The translations under genes were made by a program, and so were the position numbers. 64,000 bases of DNA from positions 4,340,001 through 4,404,000 of the forward strand of contig NZ_CP095050.1 in NCBI RefSeq assembly GCF_022921075.1. The letters are read 5' to 3'. This stretch comes from Hymenobacter sp. 5317J-9 (GTDB taxonomy: Bacteria; Bacteroidota; Bacteroidia; Cytophagales; Hymenobacteraceae). Position 1 is the stretch's first letter, and the number at the start of each line of letters is the position of its first letter. A model generated the notes under the pieces. It searched no databases. It was not told where the DNA came from and saw only the letters and a list, made by a program, of their open reading frames with translations. Positions 49,845 through 58,917 of the stretch are shown here, one piece after another.

Positions 49845-50674
49845 CCTCTGCCCTCCCCGCGCTGGCGCACGGCCTCAAAGGCCAGCACGGCGCCGGCCAC
49901 GCTCACGTTGAGCGAGTCGATGCGGCCCATCATGGGGATGATGATGGTTTCATCGCAGGCGGCCTGGGCGGTGGGCGTCAGGCCGTCGGCTTCGGTGCCG
50001 AGGACGAGGGCCGTGGGGTAGCGAAAGTCGCACTCGAGGTAAGAGTGCGCTTTCGGCGTGAGGGCGGCGGCGTAGCTGCGGATGCTTTTCTGGCGCAGAA
50101 AATCGAAAATATCCGCCATGGGCGCGGCCACCACGGGCACCGAAAACACGCAGCCGATGCTGGACCGAATGGTGTTGGGGTTGAAGAGGTCGGTGCGCGG
50201 GTCGCCGATGAGGACGGCGTCGACGGGGGCTGCGTCGGCGGTGCGGAGGATGGCGCCGAGGTTGCCGGGCTTTTCCACGGCCTCTAGCACCAGGACGAGC
50301 GGGTTGGCGGGCAGGCGCAGGTCGGCGAGGGTGCGGCCGGGCGTCTTCAGCACGGCCAGCAGGCCGTCGGAGCCTTCGCGGTAGGCCACTTTTTCGAAAA
50401 CCGGGCGCGTGACTTCGAACCACTCAGGAGCGTCTTTTTTGCCGGCAAACAGCTTTTGTAGGTCGCCCAGGCCGGTTTCGCCGGCTAGCTCGGGGCAGCT
50501 GTAGAGGGTGGCCACGGCCACGCCGGCGTCTACGGCGATGGTTAATTCGCGCAGGCCTTCGACCAGGGTGAGGCCCAGGGCGCGGCGCTCGGCTGATTTC
50601 TGCTGCAGCTTGAGCAGCTGCTTGATGCGGGGGTTTTGGGGGCTGCTGAGGCGGTCGGAGGGGGCAAACGGCAT
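49841..50674 (-). CDS. TrmH/SpoU-family RNA methyltransferase
   Basis: 277 residues from ATG 50674. The N-terminal part (LSSPQNPRIKQLLKLQQKSA, LTLVEGLRELTIAVDAG) is the substrate-binding domain of the RsmB/TrmH group; the C-terminal SPOUT knot carries motif 1 LEAVEKPGNLGAILRTADA, motif 2 ALVLGTEADGLT and motif 3 IPMMGRIDSLNVSVAGAVLA. It 2'-O-methylates rRNA or tRNA; exact target unknown. The -7 box TATCTTTG is only 5 bases upstream, so the mRNA may be leaderless. The frame beyond 50674 is rejected. Confidence 0.93.
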   Translation of the reverse strand: MPFAPSDRLSSPQNPRIKQLLKLQQKSAERRALGLTLVEGLRELTIAVDAGVAVATLYSCPELAGETGLGDLQKLFAGKKDAPEWFEVTRPVFEKVAYREGSDGLLAVLKTPGRTLADLRLPANPLVLVLEAVEKPGNLGAILRTADAAPVDAVLIGDPRTDLFNPNTIRSSIGCVFSVPVVAAPMADIFDFLRQKSIRSYAAALTPKAHSYLECDFRYPTALVLGTEADGLTPTAQAACDETIIIPMMGRIDSLNVSVAGAVLAFEAVRQRGEGRG

Positions 50675-50679
50675 GGGCG

Positions 50680-50687
50680 CAAAGATA
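50680..50687 (-). promoter_or_regulatory. -7 box of the TrmH-type gene
   Basis: TATCTTTG on the minus strand ends 5 bases before the ATG at 50674; exact TAnnTTTG match. Confidence 0.5.
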
Positions 50688-50756
50688 CCCGGCCGCGGGC
50701 CGGGCCCAACCTTAGCGGCAGCGCGGGCGTAGGGCGGCCCAGTACATTCGCTGCCC

Positions 50757-52247
50757 ATGAAATCGAAAATTGACCCCAAAATCATCGTCGGCTTGGCCTT
50801 GGCCGTGGGCGTGCTGCTGCTCACGGCCGCGGCTTCGTTCTGGAGCATTCGGGGCCTGAAGGTGCAAACCGAGCGCGTGGAGCACACCTATCAGGTGCTG
50901 CAGGAAGCCGAAACCATCACGGCCGTGCTCAAAGACGCACAGGCCGGCACCCGGGGCTACTTGCTCACTGGCGACACGGCCTACCTGCGGCCCTACAGCA
51001 TTGCCACGGGCGACCTGCCGGCGGCGCTGGCCCGCGTGCGCACCCTCACCGTGGATAACCCCGCGCAGCGCGCCCGCCTCGACTCGCTGCAGGCACTGGT
51101 GGAGCAGGAATTTCACATTCTGCGGCCACTCACCGAAATCAAGAAGTCCATGAGCCAGTCGGCCATGCAAACCTTGCTCGACACCGACCGCCAGACGCTG
51201 CGTCAGGTGCGCTCGCTGTATGCCCGCATCAAGGGCAGCGAAATGGCGCTGCTGGCCCAGCGCAGCAAGCTGCAGGACATTTTCGAAACCGCTACGCCCA
51301 TCGTGGTGCTGGTATCGGCGGTGCTGGCGGTGCTGATTGTGGTGTGGCTGGTGATGAAAATAGTGCGGGAGCTGGCCGACAACCGGCGCCTGCAGGACGA
51401 ACTGGCCGCCATTAATGCCGAAGTAAGCCGGCGCATTGCCCAGATTCGGGTGCTGGCCGAGCAGGTGGTGCAGGGCGACTACACCGTGAAAATCACCGAC
51501 ACGGCCGAAGACAACCTCGGCGGGCTGGCCACTTCCCTCAACCGCATGACCCAGACGCTGGACGAGAGCTTCAGCGCCCTGGAAAAGCGCAACCAGGAAC
51601 TCGACCAGTTTGCCTACGTGGCCTCGCACGACCTGAAGGCGCCCCTGCGCGGCGTGACCACCATCGTGAAGTGGATAGAAGATGAGCTGGCGGCCGAGCT
51701 TTCGCCCCAGCTGCGCACTTACCTCGACCAGATGAAGGGCCGCCTCAGCCGCCTCGAAGACCTGATAAACGGCCTGCTAGCCTACGCCCGCGTGGGCCGC
51801 GTGGCCCAGCCGCCGGCTCCCGTCGACGTGGCCCAGCTGTTGCAGGAAGTGGCCGAACTGGTGGTGCCGCCCGACTTTACGCTGCGCGTGGGGCCCGACA
51901 TGCCCACCCTGACCACCGACCGACTGGGCCTGCAGCAGGTGTTCACCAACCTGCTTTCCAACGCCGTGAAGTACCACCACCGCGGCGCCGGCCAACTGGA
52001 AGTAAGCTGCCGCGACATCGGCCGCTGCTACGAGTTTCGGGTGCAGGACGACGGGCCGGGCATTGCGCCCGAATACCACCAGAAGATTTTCCTGCTCTTT
52101 CAGACCCTGCGCGACCGGCACACGGCCGAGAGCACCGGCATCGGCCTGAGCATTGTGAAAAAAATTATTGACGAGCACAAGGGCACCATCAAGGTCGAAT
52201 CGGCACCGGGCCAGGGGGCCGGGTTTATTTTTACGTGGCCGAAGTAA
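50757..52247 (+). CDS. Membrane sensor histidine kinase (CHASE3 domain)
   Basis: 496 residues. Membrane helices at about 8-28 and 180-201 enclose a CHASE3-type periplasmic domain (AVLKDAQAGTRGYLLTGDTA). A HAMP-like linker follows, then the HisKA H-box with His291 (QFAYVASHDLKAPLRGV), and a HATPase domain (N-box LQQVFTNLLSNAVKY, G1 VQDDGPGIAP, F-box HQKIFLLFQ, G2 STGIGLSIVKKII, then GQGAGFIFTW). It pairs with the response regulator 87 bp downstream. The CHASE3 ligand is unknown. Confidence 0.94.
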   Translation: MKSKIDPKIIVGLALAVGVLLLTAAASFWSIRGLKVQTERVEHTYQVLQEAETITAVLKDAQAGTRGYLLTGDTAYLRPYSIATGDLPAALARVRTLTVDNPAQRARLDSLQALVEQEFHILRPLTEIKKSMSQSAMQTLLDTDRQTLRQVRSLYARIKGSEMALLAQRSKLQDIFETATPIVVLVSAVLAVLIVVWLVMKIVRELADNRRLQDELAAINAEVSRRIAQIRVLAEQVVQGDYTVKITDTAEDNLGGLATSLNRMTQTLDESFSALEKRNQELDQFAYVASHDLKAPLRGVTTIVKWIEDELAAELSPQLRTYLDQMKGRLSRLEDLINGLLAYARVGRVAQPPAPVDVAQLLQEVAELVVPPDFTLRVGPDMPTLTTDRLGLQQVFTNLLSNAVKYHHRGAGQLEVSCRDIGRCYEFRVQDDGPGIAPEYHQKIFLLFQTLRDRHTAESTGIGLSIVKKIIDEHKGTIKVESAPGQGAGFIFTWPK

Positions 52248-52334
52248 ATTCCCAAGAGTGGGAACCTGAGGGGCCCCATTGTGCTTGTGCAGGTTCGGCT
52301 TTTATCAACCGGCCGACTCTATTTCCTGAAGCGT

Positions 52335-52745
52335 ATGCGTTCTGTTCTACTCGTCGAAGACGATATTTTTGATACCATGACGGCGGAGAAGTCCTTCGCC
52401 AAGTTCAACGTGCCGCACCGGCTGCACACAGCCTTCAACGGCGAAGAAGCCCTGGACCTGCTGCTGGGCCGCAACGGCACCGAGCCCCTGCGCCCGCTGC
52501 CCGAGGTCATCCTGCTCGACCTGAACATGCCGCGCATGAACGGCATCGAGTTCCTGACCGAGCTGCGCGCCAACCCCGAATTTCAGCACATCCCGGTGTT
52601 TATCACCACCACGTCGGGCATGGACGTGGACCGGGTGAACACCGGCAACTTGGGCATCAGCGGCTACATCCTCAAGCCGTTGGATTTTGAAACCGGCACC
52701 GACCTTTCCGACAGCTTAAGCCTGCTGGAGAAGCTGTTGAACTAG
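52335..52745 (+). CDS. Single-domain response regulator (CheY-like)
   Basis: 136 residues from ATG 52335 with no output domain. Acidic pair VEDD, phospho-acceptor Asp62 in VILLDLNMPRMNG, Thr/Ser in FITTTSGMD and Lys114 in YILKPLDF. The layout is like cyanobacterial Rcp1 and other phytochrome-type partner regulators. Adjacent to the kinase at 50757, it is probably its partner and passes the signal by protein contact or a further relay, for example an HPt protein. Confidence 0.93.
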   Translation: MRSVLLVEDDIFDTMTAEKSFAKFNVPHRLHTAFNGEEALDLLLGRNGTEPLRPLPEVILLDLNMPRMNGIEFLTELRANPEFQHIPVFITTTSGMDVDRVNTGNLGISGYILKPLDFETGTDLSDSLSLLEKLLN

Positions 52746-52750
52746 CCCGG

Positions 52751-52839
52751 CGGGCGGTTAGCCATTCACGCAAACTTCACGGCCGCCGCGCGGAATTTGT
52801 GCAGGCCGCCGGGGGTTTGCGTGAATGGCTAACTGCCCG
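52751..52839. repeat. Inverted repeat after the response regulator
   Basis: 25-base arms (52751-52775 and 52815-52839) containing GTTAGCCATTCACGCAAAC pair with one mismatch around a 39-base loop. No T-run follows. It differs from the palindromic family seen elsewhere. Role may be a transcript end or a protein-binding site; unknown. Confidence 0.85.
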
Positions 52840-52924
52840 CAGCAGGTGTTTCGGTCCTTTGGGCGAATATTTGCCGGGTGTTGCTACCTTGTTCGGCCTC
52901 GTGGCCATTAGCGCTGTTCAACTT

Positions 52925-53890
52925 ATGAGAATTCCCGTTGTTTGTTCCGCATTGCTGGTGGCGCTGCTGGGCGGCTCGGCGGCCCGCGCCCAGGACGAGG
53001 GCCCGCGCCAGCTGGGGGCCCCGCCCTCCCTGCCCACACCGGCCAAGCCCCGCGTGGCCCCGGCCCCGCGCCAGCTCGAGAGCGTGCCCGTGGCCCCGCC
53101 CGATACCACGCGCCGCGCCACCGTGACGGCTCCGCTGCCCGCGCCCATGCCCGCACCGGTATACGCACCCACGCCCGCCGGCCAGCTTCCCGGCAACAAC
53201 ACGCGCCCGCCCCGCTTCCAGGTGGGCCTGAAAAACGGCCTGCTCTACAGCGCCAACGACGTGGAAACCAAGACGCCGCTGTTTGGCCGCTCCTACCTGC
53301 TGCTCGACGGGCAGCGCAAGTTTGAGTTGGCCGAAGTCGGGTTTTATGAAGACGAAACGGGTCACTACGTGCGCACCAACCTGCCGGGTTCTTCGCGCGA
53401 GACGACCCTGCGGCGCGAGAAAACCGGCCGCATCAGCCTGTATTCCATCACCACCACGCAGTACAACTCGGGGCCGGGCGGCTTTGGCTACCCCGGCTAC
53501 GGCTACGGCGGCTATGGCTACGGCGGTTTCGGGGGCTACCCCTACGGCGGCTACCGCACCGTGAAAACCGAGTATTTCTCGAAAGACAACGGCCCCATTC
53601 AGAACCTGAACTCCCGCAACCTGATGCTGGCCACCACCGACAACGCCGGTGCCCAGCAGCTGCTGGCCGATGCCCAACGCTACCAGCACGCCACCGTGGG
53701 CGCCTACGTGGTGGGCGGCGGCCTGCTCATCTACGGGCTGCTGCAGTCGGTGCGGCCCACCGATGCGGGCCGCAGCATTTCGCCGCTGGTGTACGCGGCC
53801 ATTCCGGTGCTCATCGTGCCCATTGTGCTGCAAAGCAAGCAGGCCAACAACCAGCGCCAAGCCATTGCGCTGTACAACTCGGGGCGCTAA
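52925..53890 (+). CDS. Secreted Gly/Tyr-rich hypothetical protein
   Basis: 321 residues from ATG 52925 with a signal peptide (MRIPVVCSALLVALLGGSAA, ARAQ). A Pro-rich linker (PSLPTPAKPRVAPAPRQLES, PLPAPMPAPVYAPTPAG) precedes a beta-rich domain (RPPRFQVGLKNGLLYSANDV, RSYLLLDGQRKFELAEVGFY). A Gly/Tyr stretch (GYPGYGYGGYGYGGFGG) and two hydrophobic helices near the C-terminus (VGAYVVGGGLLIYGLLQSV, LVYAAIPVLIVPIVLQS) follow. No family recognised; the helices suggest membrane association. A hairpin lies after the stop. Confidence 0.8.
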   Translation: MRIPVVCSALLVALLGGSAARAQDEGPRQLGAPPSLPTPAKPRVAPAPRQLESVPVAPPDTTRRATVTAPLPAPMPAPVYAPTPAGQLPGNNTRPPRFQVGLKNGLLYSANDVETKTPLFGRSYLLLDGQRKFELAEVGFYEDETGHYVRTNLPGSSRETTLRREKTGRISLYSITTTQYNSGPGGFGYPGYGYGGYGYGGFGGYPYGGYRTVKTEYFSKDNGPIQNLNSRNLMLATTDNAGAQQLLADAQRYQHATVGAYVVGGGLLIYGLLQSVRPTDAGRSISPLVYAAIPVLIVPIVLQSKQANNQRQAIALYNSGR

Positions 53891-53912
53891 GACAGAGAAT
53901 AAGCCATGCGGC

Positions 53913-53955
53913 GGAGGCCCACAGAACCGGCTTAGCCGTGCTTCTGTGGGCCTCC
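53913..53955. terminator. Hairpin after the Gly/Tyr-rich gene
   Basis: GGAGGCCCACAGAA pairs perfectly with TTCTGTGGGCCTCC around a 15-base loop; the U-run is weak (TTCATG). Confidence 0.7.
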
Positions 53956-54014
53956 TTCATGTTGTGTTGCATTGGTCGCATAACCCCAACCTACATGGCA
54001 CGCGTAGGCAGCAG

Positions 54015-54752
54015 ATGAAATCCGCTTCCACGGCCGATGCCCTGACTACCGATTTTGCTGCGCTTCAAGCCAAGGCCTTGCTGGTGCACGAGCGGCTCTG
54101 CGCCGAGTACGGCGCCCCGTTTCGCTTCTTCAGCACCAAAGACCCGCTGAGCGAGCTGGTGAGCGCTCTGCTCTCGCACCGCACCAAAAACGCCGACTCG
54201 CACCGCGCCTACCAGGAGCTGCGGGCCACGTTCCCGACCTGGGAGGCCGTGCGCGACGCCCCTACCGAAGCCGTGCAGCACGCCATCCGGGCCTGCACCT
54301 GGCCCGAGCAAAAGGCGCCCCGCATCCAGGCCGTGCTGCGCGAAATCAGCCAGCGCTGCGGTACCGATGCTCCCTGCTCGCTGGATTTTCTGGCCGACAT
54401 GCCCATTCCCGAGGCCCGCGCCTGGCTGGAAAGCATCAGCGGCGTGGGACCTAAAACCAGCGCGGCCACGCTCCTCTTCAGCTCGCTGCGCATCCCGGCC
54501 ATGCCCGTCGACAGCCACCATCATCGGGTGGCCCAGCGTCTGGGCCTGATAGGGCCCAAGGTGGGCGAAGGCCCGGCCCACAAGCTGCTGGAGGCGCTAT
54601 TGCCGCCCGGCTGGGACGCCCAGCAGGTGTACGACCACCACGAGGCGCTCATGTTTCATGGGCAGAAGTGCTGCTATTTCAGCGGGCCGGCCTGCGGCCG
54701 CTGCGTGGTGCTGGACCAGTGCCCCTTTGGCCAGGCACGGGTTGGGGGATAG
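54015..54752 (+). CDS. nth: Endonuclease III-like DNA glycosylase
   Basis: 245 residues from ATG 54015. HhH-GPD base-excision enzyme: helix-hairpin-helix SISGVGPKTSAATLLF with the Schiff-base Lys, catalytic Asp in MPVDSHHHRVAQRL, and a C-terminal [4Fe-4S] cluster Cys-x6-Cys-x2-Cys-x5-Cys (CYFSGPACGRCVVLDQC). N-terminal FFSTKDPLSELVSALLSHRT is typical. It removes oxidised pyrimidines. Length is slightly above E. coli Nth because of an N-terminal extension of about 30 residues. Exact class (Nth or related) is not certain. Confidence 0.9.
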   Translation: MKSASTADALTTDFAALQAKALLVHERLCAEYGAPFRFFSTKDPLSELVSALLSHRTKNADSHRAYQELRATFPTWEAVRDAPTEAVQHAIRACTWPEQKAPRIQAVLREISQRCGTDAPCSLDFLADMPIPEARAWLESISGVGPKTSAATLLFSSLRIPAMPVDSHHHRVAQRLGLIGPKVGEGPAHKLLEALLPPGWDAQQVYDHHEALMFHGQKCCYFSGPACGRCVVLDQCPFGQARVGG

Positions 54753-54774
54753 TGGTGAGGTGGTAAGTAAAAAA

Positions 54775-54881
54775 GAACGTCATGCTGAGCGCAGTCGAAG
54801 CATCTCGCGTGCAACAGTAAACCAATTTCATTGAGTTACTACCACACGCGAGATGCTTCGACTGCGCTCAGCATGGCGTTC
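54775..54881. repeat. Palindromic intergenic repeat, copy E
   Basis: 37-base arms (54775-54811 and 54845-54881) with core GCTGAGCGCAGTCGAAGCAT pair with a single mismatch (GGCG for GACG in the right arm). The loop is 33 bases. It lies between the Nth-like and DUF167 genes. Confidence 0.95.
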
Positions 54882-54921
54882 TTTATTTCGTTAAACCATT
54901 ACTCCGCCAACTCGCCAACCC

Positions 54922-55188
54922 ATGATTCTGCACCTGCGCGCCAAGCCCAATGCCCGGCAAAACCAGCTGCTGCGCGCCGCTGATGGCAGCCTGACCGTGC
55001 GCCTGCAAGCACCGCCCCAGGACGGCCAGGCCAATGCGGTGCTGCTGGCGTTTCTGGCCGCCACGTTTGGCGTGCCCAAAAGCCGCGTGACGCTGCTGAG
55101 CGGCCACACGGCCCCGTTTAAGAAAGTGGAAATTGAAGGTATGAGCGAGGAAGAGGGCGAGCGGGCGCTGGCGCAGCTGCCCGCCTGA
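54922..55188 (+). CDS. DUF167 (YggU-family) protein
   Basis: 88 residues: LHLRAKPNARQNQLLRAADG, LTVRLQAPPQDGQANAVLLA, VTLLSGHTAPFKKVEIEG. This is the whole length of the family, a small alpha/beta fold of unknown function. It starts just after repeat copy E. Confidence 0.92.
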   Translation: MILHLRAKPNARQNQLLRAADGSLTVRLQAPPQDGQANAVLLAFLAATFGVPKSRVTLLSGHTAPFKKVEIEGMSEEEGERALAQLPA

Positions 55189-55262
55189 GGACTTGGGAAG
55201 GCGCGGCAGCCGGCGGCCGGTGCTAACTTCCGGCTCGATTTTCCCAGCCCTTGCCCACCACC

Positions 55263-56621
55263 ATGTCTGCCGAACTCCAGCCGCTGCTCGACGCCCTGCA
55301 ATTTTCGCCCGATAACCTGCCCCTGCGCCAGCACCTGGCCCGCCAGCTCAACGCCGCTGGCCGCCACCAGGAGGCCGAAACCCTGTGCCGCGACGGCCTG
55401 CGCCAGCACCCCACCGACGACGCTTTGCGCCTGAGCCTGGCCGAGGCCTATTTTGCTAGCAACAAGCATTCGGCCGCTTTCGTGGTAGTGGAGGAACTAC
55501 TGGACCAGCACGCCGATAATGCCGCTGCCCACCTGTTGCACGCCCGCCTGCTGCTGGCCGCCGGCCAGCCCGCCGAAGCCCGCGAGGCCTACGCCCACGC
55601 CCTGGAAATCAACCCCGGCCTGGCCGACCGCGACCTCGGCCAGGCCCTGGAAGCCGCCGCGCCCGCCCGCCGCGTGCCCGCCAGCGGCTACAGCCCCGCG
55701 CCCGCGCCCAACGAGGACGAACCGAGCCCTCAGGCCAAGCTTCTGGGCCTGGAACGGCCGAAAATCAACTTCGCCGACGTTGGCGGCATGGAGGCGGTGA
55801 AGGACGAAATCCGCCTCAAAATCATTCATCCGCTGCAATTCCCGGACCTGTACAAGGCTTATGGCAAAGCCAGCGGCGGCGGGCTGCTGCTCTACGGCCC
55901 GCCCGGCTGCGGCAAAACCCACCTGGCCCGCGCCACGGCAGGCGAAGTGCAGGCTAGCTTCATCAGTGTGGGGATTGCCGATATTCTGGACATGTGGCTG
56001 GGCAACAGCGAGAAAAACCTGCATCAGTTGTTCGAGCTGGCCCGCAGCCAGGCGCCGTGCGTGCTATTTTTCGACGAAGTGGACGCCCTGGCCGCCAACC
56101 GCCACGACCTGCGCCAGAGCGCGGGCCGCACCGTCATCAACCAATTTCTGGAGGAGCTGGACGGCGCCACGCGCTCCAACGAGGGAGTGCTCATCATGGC
56201 CGCGACCAATGCACCCTGGCACCTCGACCCCGCCTTCCGCCGCCCCGGCCGCTTCGACCGCATCACGCTGGTGACGCCGCCCGACGAGCCGGCCCGCGCC
56301 GCCATCCTCGACATCCTGCTGCGCGGCAAGCCGCTGGCGCCCGGCGTGAACACCACGGCCGTGGCCGCCCGCACCGCCGGCCTCAGCGGCGCCGACCTGA
56401 TGGCGCTGGTAGACGGCGCCGTGGACGTGTGCCTGCGCGCCTCCATGCGCAGCGGCCGCCCCCTGCCCATCGAGCAAAGCCACTTGCTCGACGCTGCCAA
56501 GCTGGTGAAGCCCAGCACCAAGGAGTGGTTTGCCACTGCCCGCAACTACGCGCTGTACTCCAACGAAGGCGGGCTGTACGACGACATTCTGGTGTATTTG
56601 GGGGTGAAGAAGCCGGGATAA
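55263..56621 (+). CDS. AAA+ ATPase with N-terminal TPR domain
   Basis: 452 residues. Residues 1-135 are tetratricopeptide-like helices (LRQHLARQLNAAGRHQEAET, AAHLLHARLLLAAGQPAEAR); after a Pro-rich linker an AAA+ module of the p97/CDC48-FtsH type starts at about 165: NFADVGGMEAVKDEIRLKII, Walker A GPPGCGKT at 212-219, pore-loop region, Walker B CVLFFDEVDAL at 266-275, sensor Asn316, Arg fingers in DPAFRRPGRFDRI, and the C-lid. There is one AAA+ ring and no peptidase motif. The three genes after it encode TPR membrane proteins. It may unfold or remodel proteins recruited by TPRs. Confidence 0.9.
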   Translation: MSAELQPLLDALQFSPDNLPLRQHLARQLNAAGRHQEAETLCRDGLRQHPTDDALRLSLAEAYFASNKHSAAFVVVEELLDQHADNAAAHLLHARLLLAAGQPAEAREAYAHALEINPGLADRDLGQALEAAAPARRVPASGYSPAPAPNEDEPSPQAKLLGLERPKINFADVGGMEAVKDEIRLKIIHPLQFPDLYKAYGKASGGGLLLYGPPGCGKTHLARATAGEVQASFISVGIADILDMWLGNSEKNLHQLFELARSQAPCVLFFDEVDALAANRHDLRQSAGRTVINQFLEELDGATRSNEGVLIMAATNAPWHLDPAFRRPGRFDRITLVTPPDEPARAAILDILLRGKPLAPGVNTTAVAARTAGLSGADLMALVDGAVDVCLRASMRSGRPLPIEQSHLLDAAKLVKPSTKEWFATARNYALYSNEGGLYDDILVYLGVKKPG

Positions 56622-56659
56622 TAGTCCGGACTGGCCCGACTGCCAACGACGATTTCGAC

Positions 56660-57727
56660 ATGAACACCCCGTCCAAAAAACGACTCAGTGCGCGGTTGCC
56701 CGGCATGCAGCGCATTTGGCTGCTGCTAAAGCTCAACCGGCCGCGGCTGGCCATGGAGCTGGCCCAAGTGCGCCTGGCCAGCCAACCCACCGACCTTGGT
56801 GCCCGGCTAGCCTTGGTCGACGCGCTGCTCTTGGACCGACAGGCTATGCGGGCACTGGACCAAGCTAAAACCGCCGTAGGGCAGGCTCCCGAAAACGCCG
56901 ACAGCCATTTTGCGCTGGCGCGGGTGCACGGGCAGCTCGGCAACCTGCACACGGCTGCCCAAGGCATGCGCGAAGTGCTGCGGCTCAATCCTTATGAGGC
57001 CGATTTTTTCGCGTTTCAGGCTCAGGTGCAATTCCTCATTCAGGCATATGCCAACGCGGTGGCAGCGGCCGAATCCGGGCTTTCGTTGCACCCGCGGCAC
57101 GGCGAATGCCTGTTGTGGCTGATGCGGGCGGCGGAGCAACAAGGCCATCTGCCCATCGCCGACGCAGCCCGGGAGCGTTTGCTGGCGGTGGCCCCGAACA
57201 GTGGCCCCGTACACCGCGCAATAGGCCAGCTTCTGCTGCGTCGGGGCGAGGCCACTCTCGCCGCCACCCACCTCGCCCAGGCCTTGGCCTTGGAGCCCCC
57301 GCAAGCCGCCAGCTTGGTGCCCCTGCTCCGGCAGGCGCGGCGGTGGGAAAGCTGGCCGCCGGAGCTACTGCGCCTGGGCGACTATGGACGCGCCCCCTAC
57401 TTGGCAGGCTGGTCTGCTGTTCCGAGCTTTTTTGTCCGCGTTGTTTGCACGCCGGTGGCGTGGTACTACATGGCCGTGGCCAACGCCAAAACCAAGCAAG
57501 ACCCCTTGTTTCAACGTGAGCCCAGCCCGCCTGCTCCCGCTATCGGAACCAAGGAGGACCTGGATGTTCTGGCAAGCGCGGCCACAGCCTCGCCAGGTAA
57601 ATGGCTGGCTTTTGTGGGCTTCATTGGCCTGCTGGGCTGGATTTCGGTAGCATGGAAGCTCCCGCCTGCTGGGGTCGCAATCATCGCCTTTTTTCTGGGC
57701 CGCAGCCTGCTGCGACAACACCGCTAA
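56660..57727 (+). CDS. TPR membrane protein 1 of the AAA+ cluster
   Basis: 355 residues. Residues 15-230 are TPR helices (RPRLAMELAQVRLASQPTDL, SHFALARVHGQLGNLHTAAQ, YEADFFAFQAQVQFLIQAYA, GPVHRAIGQLLLRRGEATLA). The C-terminal third has hydrophobic segments (FFVRVVCTPVAWYYMAVANA, LAFVGFIGLLGWISVAWKL, AGVAIIAFFLGRSL). N-terminus lacks a signal peptide, so the TPRs are probably cytoplasmic. Clearly paralogous to the next gene. It follows the AAA+ gene by 38 bp. Confidence 0.85.
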   Translation: MNTPSKKRLSARLPGMQRIWLLLKLNRPRLAMELAQVRLASQPTDLGARLALVDALLLDRQAMRALDQAKTAVGQAPENADSHFALARVHGQLGNLHTAAQGMREVLRLNPYEADFFAFQAQVQFLIQAYANAVAAAESGLSLHPRHGECLLWLMRAAEQQGHLPIADAARERLLAVAPNSGPVHRAIGQLLLRRGEATLAATHLAQALALEPPQAASLVPLLRQARRWESWPPELLRLGDYGRAPYLAGWSAVPSFFVRVVCTPVAWYYMAVANAKTKQDPLFQREPSPPAPAIGTKEDLDVLASAATASPGKWLAFVGFIGLLGWISVAWKLPPAGVAIIAFFLGRSLLRQHR

Positions 57728-57736
57728 CTTTCTGGC

Positions 57737-58786
57737 TTGCCGCCTGCCCCCTCCGTGCACCCTACTCCGCAACGCCTCCCTTCGTTGGCTAGCATCTGGC
57801 AGCTGCTGGAGCTGCACCGGCCCGCCCTGGCCGAGGCCGCGGCCCGGGAGCGCTTGGCCGTTGACCCCACCGACTGGCAAACCCTGCTGGCCCTGACCGA
57901 GGCCCTCCGACAGCAGCGGCGCCTGGAAGAAGCCGTGCACACCGCTACGGCGGCCATCCAGGCGGAACCCAACGCCCACGAGGCCCATTTTGCGCTGGCG
58001 CAGGTACTGGGCATGCAGGGCCAGCTGCGCCAGGCCGACATCGCCCTCCGACAAGCTCTGCGCCTGAGCCACCGGGAGCCCGGCTACCACGCGTTTCGAG
58101 CGCAGCTTTTTTACTTGCAGCGCAGCTACAACGCGGCCATCAGCTGCGCCGAAGATGGCCTGCAGCTGGCGCCCGCACACGCCGACTGCCTGCTGTGGCG
58201 TGCCCTGTCCCAGGAGCGCCTCGACCAGCCCGCCGCGGCCGACGATGACTTTCAGCGCCTGCTGCGCGTGGCCCCGGAGAGCGATTTGGTGCACGCCCGC
58301 CTGGGCCGGGTGCTGTTCAACCGCTACCAGCCCGCTGCCGCCGACCGCCACCTCACCGAAGCGCTGCGCCAAAACCCCGCCTTGGCGCCTGAGCTGGTGC
58401 CCCTGTTGCGCGAAGCCCGCCGCCAGCAGCTGTGGCCCGAGTGGCTGTTGCGTAGCGAGCGCCAAGGGGCCGCGCGCCGCGCCCTGGGCCTCGACCCCGG
58501 CCTGGGCATGCTTTTCAACCGCATTCGGGCCACGGGCGCGGTGACCCGGGCATGGTGGCACACTCGGCGCGACCCGTTGTTTCGCCACCGCCTGCCGCCG
58601 AACCCGCACAGCCGCTGGCGCTGGCAGCTGAAGGTGTGGGGCGTGGTGCTGGTCATTATCGGCGGCATCATCGGGCTCACTGCGCTCAGCGTGCAGTTGG
58701 GTTTGCCGGCCATGACGGGCCTTGTCGTCGGGTCCGGCTTGCTGGCCATTGCGCGCTACCTGCAAGAGCGCCGCGATGAAGACTAA
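57737..58786 (+). CDS. TPR membrane protein 2 of the AAA+ cluster
   Basis: About 349 residues. TPR helices fill residues 15-225 and align to its upstream neighbour (SIWQLLELHRPALAEAAARE versus RIWLLLKLNRPRLAMELAQV; AHFALAQVLGMQGQLRQADI). The C-terminus holds two membrane helices (VWGVVLVIIGGIIGLTALSV, MTGLVVGSGLLAIARYL) and an acidic tail. The start is a TTG at 57737 or a GTG six codons downstream; no ATG is available near. The gene is 9 bp from its upstream neighbour and probably co-translated. Confidence 0.83.
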   Translation: MPPAPSVHPTPQRLPSLASIWQLLELHRPALAEAAARERLAVDPTDWQTLLALTEALRQQRRLEEAVHTATAAIQAEPNAHEAHFALAQVLGMQGQLRQADIALRQALRLSHREPGYHAFRAQLFYLQRSYNAAISCAEDGLQLAPAHADCLLWRALSQERLDQPAAADDDFQRLLRVAPESDLVHARLGRVLFNRYQPAAADRHLTEALRQNPALAPELVPLLREARRQQLWPEWLLRSERQGAARRALGLDPGLGMLFNRIRATGAVTRAWWHTRRDPLFRHRLPPNPHSRWRWQLKVWGVVLVIIGGIIGLTALSVQLGLPAMTGLVVGSGLLAIARYLQERRDED

Positions 58787-58917
58787 TAACCAAAGGGAAC
58801 CAAGGGCTTGATTGCGGGACGGCCTGCGGCCCCGCTGACCGGGGCAGGCTATATTCGAACCAACTTGCTGACCGGCCCTGGCAATCAGACGCAAAAGCAC
58901 CCTATCCTTCTATTCGT

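Noticed and set aside
57365-58900. 511-codon antisense frame over TPR genes 1 and 2
   Set aside because: The plus-strand frames show TPR periodicity and membrane helices; the antisense product is Gln/Arg/Gly-rich and featureless.
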